Below, piece after piece: positions 60,402 to 64,000 of a stretch of DNA of 64,000 nt. The notes beneath the pieces were generated by a model that saw nothing but the letters and a program-made list of their open reading frames with translations, was not told the DNA's origin and did no database searches. The stretch is from Symbiodinium natans (Eukaryota; Sar; Dinophyceae; Suessiales; Symbiodiniaceae). The stretch is from assembly GCA_905221605.1 (NCBI GenBank), contig CAJNDS010000102.1, positions 372,001 through 436,000 on the forward strand, in the 5' to 3' direction. Position numbers and translations under genes: made by a program. Numbering within the stretch: position 1 is the stretch's first letter; the number at the start of each line of letters is the position of its first letter.

Positions 60402-60524
60402 AGCTTCTGCTTGCTTAATAACCCCTACAATTAACAATGATCCCTATATTACCCAAGGAAGAATATCTTGATTTTTTTTTTTTTTTTTTGGGGGGGGGGG
60501 GGGGGGTCCTTAAGCAATTCGTTG
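60402..60524. mobile_element. Family C element
   Basis: Arms TTGCTTAATAACCCCT and GGTCCTTAAGCAATTCG, with ATATTACCCAAGGAAGAATA inside and long T and G runs. Confidence 0.85.
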
Positions 60525-60751
60525 TTGGAGTGTGGGGTTCTGGGCACTAAGATCCGAGGCCACGGGCCCCGCCTTTTGAGCTCCAAAACTTCCCCCCTTC
60601 TCCCTGACACTTTCAAGCTGTAGGAGTTTAAATCTGCGGGGTTTAGGGTTTAGGGTTTAGGACCTTAGGACATTGAAACCCCATAGGGGATAGGCTTGAG
60701 ATCATGGACACAAGGCACCGACCAAAAAAAAACGCCGAATTCCCTCTTCGT

Positions 60752-60796
60752 AAACCCTAAACCCTAAACCCTAAACCCTAAACCCTAAACCCTAAG
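60752..60796 (+). repeat. (CCCTAAA)n array
   Basis: Six units; left partner of TTTAGGG at 60874-60891. Confidence 0.95.
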
Positions 60797-60856
60797 TCAG
60801 GTAATGTCAAGTGGCCGCTTGCTTGCTGCAGAACCCGAGACCTTGTGGATGTGCTC
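60797..60856 (-). CDS. Probable terminal exon between inverted arrays
   Basis: Minus strand: acceptor GTCGCCAG|GAGCAC; frame EHIHKVSGSAASKRPLDIT, then TGA at 60799-60797. Confidence 0.4.
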   Translation of the reverse strand, partial: EHIHKVSGSAASKRPLDIT

Positions 60857-60937
60857 CTGGCGACCCCCAAGAGGGTTTAGGGTTTAGGGTTTGCTGGATC
60901 TCACATTCCAAGAACACAACACGCAAAGAGAGTCAGG

Positions 60938-61050
60938 GTACCACTGGTTGCTGAGTACCCTGGGCCAAAAAAGGCTAACCTTGCAATTCTGGTAGGATTA
61001 GATATACCCCAAACGGGTAAAGGTTACCTACTCACCTACTAAGGTACCTG
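60938..61050. mobile_element. Family H element
   Basis: GGCCAAAAAAGGCTAACC, ATATACCCC and GGGTAAAGGTTACCTACTC match the 18.5-kb copy. Confidence 0.55.
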
Positions 61051-61124
61051 CGAATTTCGATAACCACGCACCCACCTCTTGGATCCATGTCTCGTGAGGT
61101 TTGGGATGCGCAAGAACTACCCCC

Positions 61125-61420
61125 AAAAAACCAGTGAAAGGCTGTCCATGATGAACTTGGCGTTGGAGGTGCCATCCACGCGCTGATCCTGCAAGGAAGC
61201 CCAGCAAAAAGGGAGGCAAATCTTGTTCAAGGACTGGGCGGCAGGACAGTTGTAAGCCATACCCGAAACCACGCCACCCATGCGAAAGGAAAGGTTGGAG
61301 CTGAACTCCCGTAGGCCTAAGTGCTTCCAAGCAACAATGTTGACCTGTACGTCTGTCAAAGATAGCTCTTGGATGTTCAGCGGGGAGATGAAGAGGGATC
61401 GGATCCCTGAGACCACAAGC
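61125..61420 (-). CDS. Probable large exon of an unrecognised protein
   Basis: A 98-residue minus-strand frame without stops, coding-like in composition, with SLFISPLNIQELSLTDVQVN, LREFSSNLSFRMGG and CLPFCWASLQDQRVDG. It follows a sense CCCTAAA array (plus 61433-61470) and ends in a GT-rich donor region (CTG|GTTTTTTGGG) near 61125. Not recognised; it may be the C-terminal or a middle exon of a longer gene. Confidence 0.45.
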
Positions 61421-61432
61421 TCGTTGAGGTGG

Positions 61433-61470
61433 GTTTAGGGTTTAGGGTTTAGGGCTATAGGGTTTAGGGT
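61433..61470 (+). repeat. TTTAGGG array
   Basis: Five units with one TATAGGG. Confidence 0.92.
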
Positions 61471-61746
61471 TACTCACAAGGCTTGGGGGGGGGTGGCTTT
61501 GGGAGCTTGCGGTCCGTCCCTGTAGAGGCACAGGAGCCTATGTCGAAAACGCCGCTGCCGATGCTCATGAAGTTGTGGTCACCTCACATTCGTTTTGCTC
61601 GACCTCTCAACCCTGAACCCTAAACCCTAAACGCTGAACCCTAAAGCCTAAACCCCCTTCTGGCAACCCCTACAGTAGGGGTCTGAGCATGCAGCATGCC
61701 CAGCCTGCCTCCGCTTCCGGGCTTGTGGCCGTCTTCTTCACTACTT

Positions 61747-61863
61747 GCAGTAACCATCTCATAAGAAGGGCACCCTTTTTGGGGTTGGTTACTTTATATG
61801 TACGTTATAAGGGTTCCCAGAACCAAACAAAACAGGGCTAAACGGGCACCACCGGGCTGCCAA
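61747..61863. mobile_element. Family D element
   Basis: CAGTAACCATCTCATAAGAA, GGGCACCCTTTTTGGGG, then GGGCACCACCGGGCTGCCAA. Confidence 0.85.
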
Positions 61864-62224
61864 GTAATTACTTGCACGACCAAAGCACCAGCACCTCCGC
61901 ACAACTGAGACTGCGGCCATAACCCGCTGGGCTGGCCACTTCCAGATCGCCGAAGCCCCACCGCGCACTTATCAGGGAGATGTCTACAGAAGACACCGTG
62001 GTGGTGACCTGGATCAGGGAGTTGTGGGGCTGTTCCCAGGGCCCAGGTACCCAGACTGGAACATGAGCCGACCGATCATTTCCCGGAACTCATGTACCCC
62101 CTGCAACCGTTCTTGCAACGCCTGCGAAGCCCGAACCCGGAGAATCCTCGGCGCAATATTCTTCGGTCACCAGGCGCTCTTCTTCTTTTTCTGCTTCTTC
62201 CTCTTCGTTCGATCCGTTTTTGTG

Positions 62225-62395
62225 GTTGTTTTGTTTTGTCGCTCTCTCTCTCTCTCTTTCCTTCCTTCTTTCCTTCCTGCACGCGTAACCCCCGGAGGAG
62301 CCGCTCTCTCTCTCTCTCTCTCTCTCCCGCCTTCTTCTTCTTCCTTTTCTGCGCGCTTTAGGGCCCCCTCTCTCTCTCTTCCTCCCCCCGCTCCC
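62225..62395. repeat. CT/TTC microsatellite
   Basis: (CT)n blocks separated by CTTCCTTCTTTCC and CTTCTTCTTC. Frames across it (Ser/Leu/Phe or Arg/Glu-rich) are artefacts. Confidence 0.95.
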
Positions 62396-62494
62396 TCGCA
62401 CACACCCGAGCAAACGTCACAGACATGCAAAACAAAAGACCCCAAGAAGACCAACAACCCTAAACTCTAAACCCTAAACCCCAAACCTGTGCCC

Positions 62495-62587
62495 AGCGTT
62501 TGCAGCCCCAGGGTCTCCAAAGGTTTGGAAGCCCGAGGCTTCCATGGCATCTTGCGCCCAGGAGTTGACGAAGAACGAGGCCCTTTT
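62495..62587 (-). CDS. Probable exon whose first 31 bp are duplicated across an array
   Basis: Minus-strand frame ASFFVNSWAQDAMEASGFQT, then FGDPGAANA. CCCTAAA (sense) lies just upstream. The start of the exon is repeated beyond the array at 62681-62650 as ASYFVNS. Confidence 0.45.
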
Positions 62588-62682
62588 GGGGGTTTAGGGT
62601 TTAGGGTTTAGGGTTTAGGGTTTAGGGTTTAGGGTTTAGGGTTTAGGGCAGGAGTTGACGAAGTACGAGGCCCTTTTGGGGG
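62560..62682 (+). repeat. 31-bp direct repeat flanking a (TTTAGGG)n array
   Basis: AGGAGTTGACGAAG.ACGAGG plus CCCTTTTGGGG occurs at 62560-62591 and 62650-62681, with one mismatch, on either side of the 59-bp array 62590-62648. Confidence 0.92.
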
Positions 62683-62722
62683 GTGGAGGGGAGGGGGGGG
62701 GGGTGGGCGGTCTTCTCTGTAC

Positions 62723-62835
62723 CTGGGGAACCTCTTTGCCTACAGCTTTTTATGGGTTTATGGGTTATACAGTGCTCGCTAAGGGTAATTGTGGTTATAC
62801 AGTCCTAAATAGGGCAATTGCTACTCAACTGAAGA
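62723..62835. mobile_element. Family A element, diverged right arm
   Basis: CTGGGGAACCTCTTTGCCTA at the left; core GGTTATACAGTGCTCGCTAA is partly duplicated; the right arm is unclear. Confidence 0.6.
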
Positions 62836-63357
62836 TAAATAATCCCTGTAGGCCAGGCCTAGAATCTCCACAGCATTCCCCAAAGCCCTTTCATTAACAT
62901 AAATGACAGCAAGTGAAGTAACTCCTCTCTTTCCCCCAAAGGGGGGTACAATCTCTAGATGCAGGCGACATTCACAAAATTCCCAACTGGTTCTTCGGCG
63001 CAACAGGCTAGGCATTGGGTATATTTGGTACATTCTGGCACGCAGTCTTCTGCAAAGGAAGAAGCAGAACCTCTCAACCATCTACACGGTGGCTCAAGAA
63101 AACGACTTTGCCACAAGTGGTGAGTATTGGTGAACTTGTACCCTCCCTTCCTACACTAACGAGTGTAATTACGAGGATTGTGAAAGCTTTGTGTGTTGGA
63201 AATCCACTTCATCCGCAGAAATGCAACCCTCGCACTTCCTTCATTCGCGGACTTCTTGACTTTGTGAGAGTCTATACCGTTAAGGCACCAAGGGCCTAAA
63301 AGATCACTCCCGCTTGGCATTTGAGGGTTCAAGCTTGACTGGTGCTACCCTGCAAGA
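62836..63357. other. Unique spacer without supported gene
   Basis: Frames on both strands at 62820-63300; the minus-strand one (62821-63081) is open but has no recognisable feature. Confidence 0.4.
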
Positions 63358-63359
63358 AG

Positions 63360-63402
63360 CTAAACCCTAAACCCTAAACCCTAAACCCTAAACCCTAAAC
63401 CC
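63360..63402 (+). repeat. (CCCTAAA)n array
   Basis: Six perfect units. Confidence 0.95.
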
Positions 63403-63503
63403 TCTGATATCTGAAGCACGCAGCATCCGAAATAGCTTGATGTTCCCGTGGTGTGCCCCGAAACGACACAGCATCCAATCCACAGCCAACAGTTTCAACA
63501 ACC

Positions 63504-63604
63504 ACCCTAAACCCTATAAACCCTATAAACCCTATAAATCCTAATCAAACCCTAATTAAACCCTATAAACCCTATAAACCCCTATAAGCCCAGAAACCCT
63601 AAAC
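63504..63604 (+). repeat. TATAAACCC-type array
   Basis: About 10 units mixed with CCCTAATTAAA. Confidence 0.93.
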
Positions 63605-63740
63605 CACAACAATCCATGAATACCTGGCCCAGGGCACGCGAGAATCGGCAGCACAATGACCCCTAGGCAGCAAAGGCAGAGACCCGCAAGCTGCCAGCGG
63701 TTCGGCCGGCTGCGGGATCCTTTGAGGGTTTGGTTGTTAC

Positions 63741-63852
63741 GGTTTAGGGTTTAGGGTTTAGGGTTTAGGGTTTAGGGTTTAGGGTTTAGGGTTTAGGGTT
63801 TAGGGTTTAGGGTTTAGGGTTTAGGCGGTTCAGGTTTAGGGTTTAGGGTTTC
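63741..63852 (+). repeat. (TTTAGGG)n array
   Basis: About 15 units with one break (TTTAGGCGGTTCAGG). The window ends 148 bp later in similar degenerate DNA. Confidence 0.96.
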
Positions 63853-64000
63853 ATCGCTCACCCTCGGACACGCCAAGCGAGGCACGGTCTTGCTGTAAGG
63901 GTTTCGGGCAGTTTAGGGTTTAGGAGGTATGAAGGTTTGGGTGTATAGAGCTATAGGGCTTGAGGCTCTAAAGGCTTGTTCGGCTGCTGATGAGGGTTCA

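Noticed and set aside
62024-62470. Ser/Leu/Phe-rich and Arg/Glu-rich frames
   Set aside because: Translation of C/T microsatellites.
1-64000. Dinoflagellate spliced-leader sequence or SL RNA gene
   Set aside because: I looked for the conserved GTAGCCATTTTGGCTCAAG word on both strands and did not see it.

Overview
This window looks like nuclear DNA of a dinoflagellate, most likely Symbiodiniaceae or a relative. The reasons are a Ty1/copia polyprotein of the dinoflagellate type, very many (TTTAGGG)n/(CCCTAAA)n arrays, small GC-rich exons with AG|G acceptors and GT, GC or GA donors, and many short inverted-repeat elements. No bacterial or organelle signature was seen.

Layout. 1-10.36 kb (+): a copia-type LTR retrotransposon entering from the left edge, read in three frames joined by two -1 shifts. 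In order it holds Gag with CCCH and CCHC zinc fingers, an aspartic protease, a cytosine-methyltransferase-like module, integrase, a module with 2OG-Fe(II)-dioxygenase spacing, a 51-bp in-frame tandem repeat, RT, RNase H, and a tail with one membrane segment. 10.4-20.6 kb: repeats with few coding hints. 20.6-22.5 kb (-): SGNH/GDSL-like hydrolase gene. 24.4-25.1 kb (-): coiled-coil exons. 27.4-30.3 kb (-): multi-exon helical-repeat gene, possibly RAP/OPR-like. 30.6-31.1 kb (-): unknown gene end. 33.6-34.65 kb (-): KH-domain gene. 35.3-35.8 kb (-): small unknown gene. 37-49 kb and 56-63 kb: many 33-150 bp exon-like islands, nearly all open on the minus strand. 49.6-54.85 kb (-): large HEAT/ARM-like gene with an acidic C-terminal region.

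Two layers of repeats organise the host part. First, at least eight families of ~75-125 bp inverted-repeat elements (called A-H here). At five places (20.9, 28.1, 28.8, 29.4 and 33.7 kb) such an element fills a short intron that can be reconstructed, and one has a perfect 8-bp target duplication, so these behave as introners. Second, telomere-type arrays are ordered rather than random: from about 31 kb onward they mostly run CCCTAAA - short island - TTTAGGG. Where splice sites can be inferred, the sense strand has TTTAGGG just after the donor and CCCTAAA just before the acceptor. Host coding sequence is almost wholly on the minus strand, as expected for dinoflagellate unidirectional gene clusters.

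All exon boundaries were read by eye from reading frames and splice dinucleotides and need transcript support. Element families were defined only by comparing copies inside this window.
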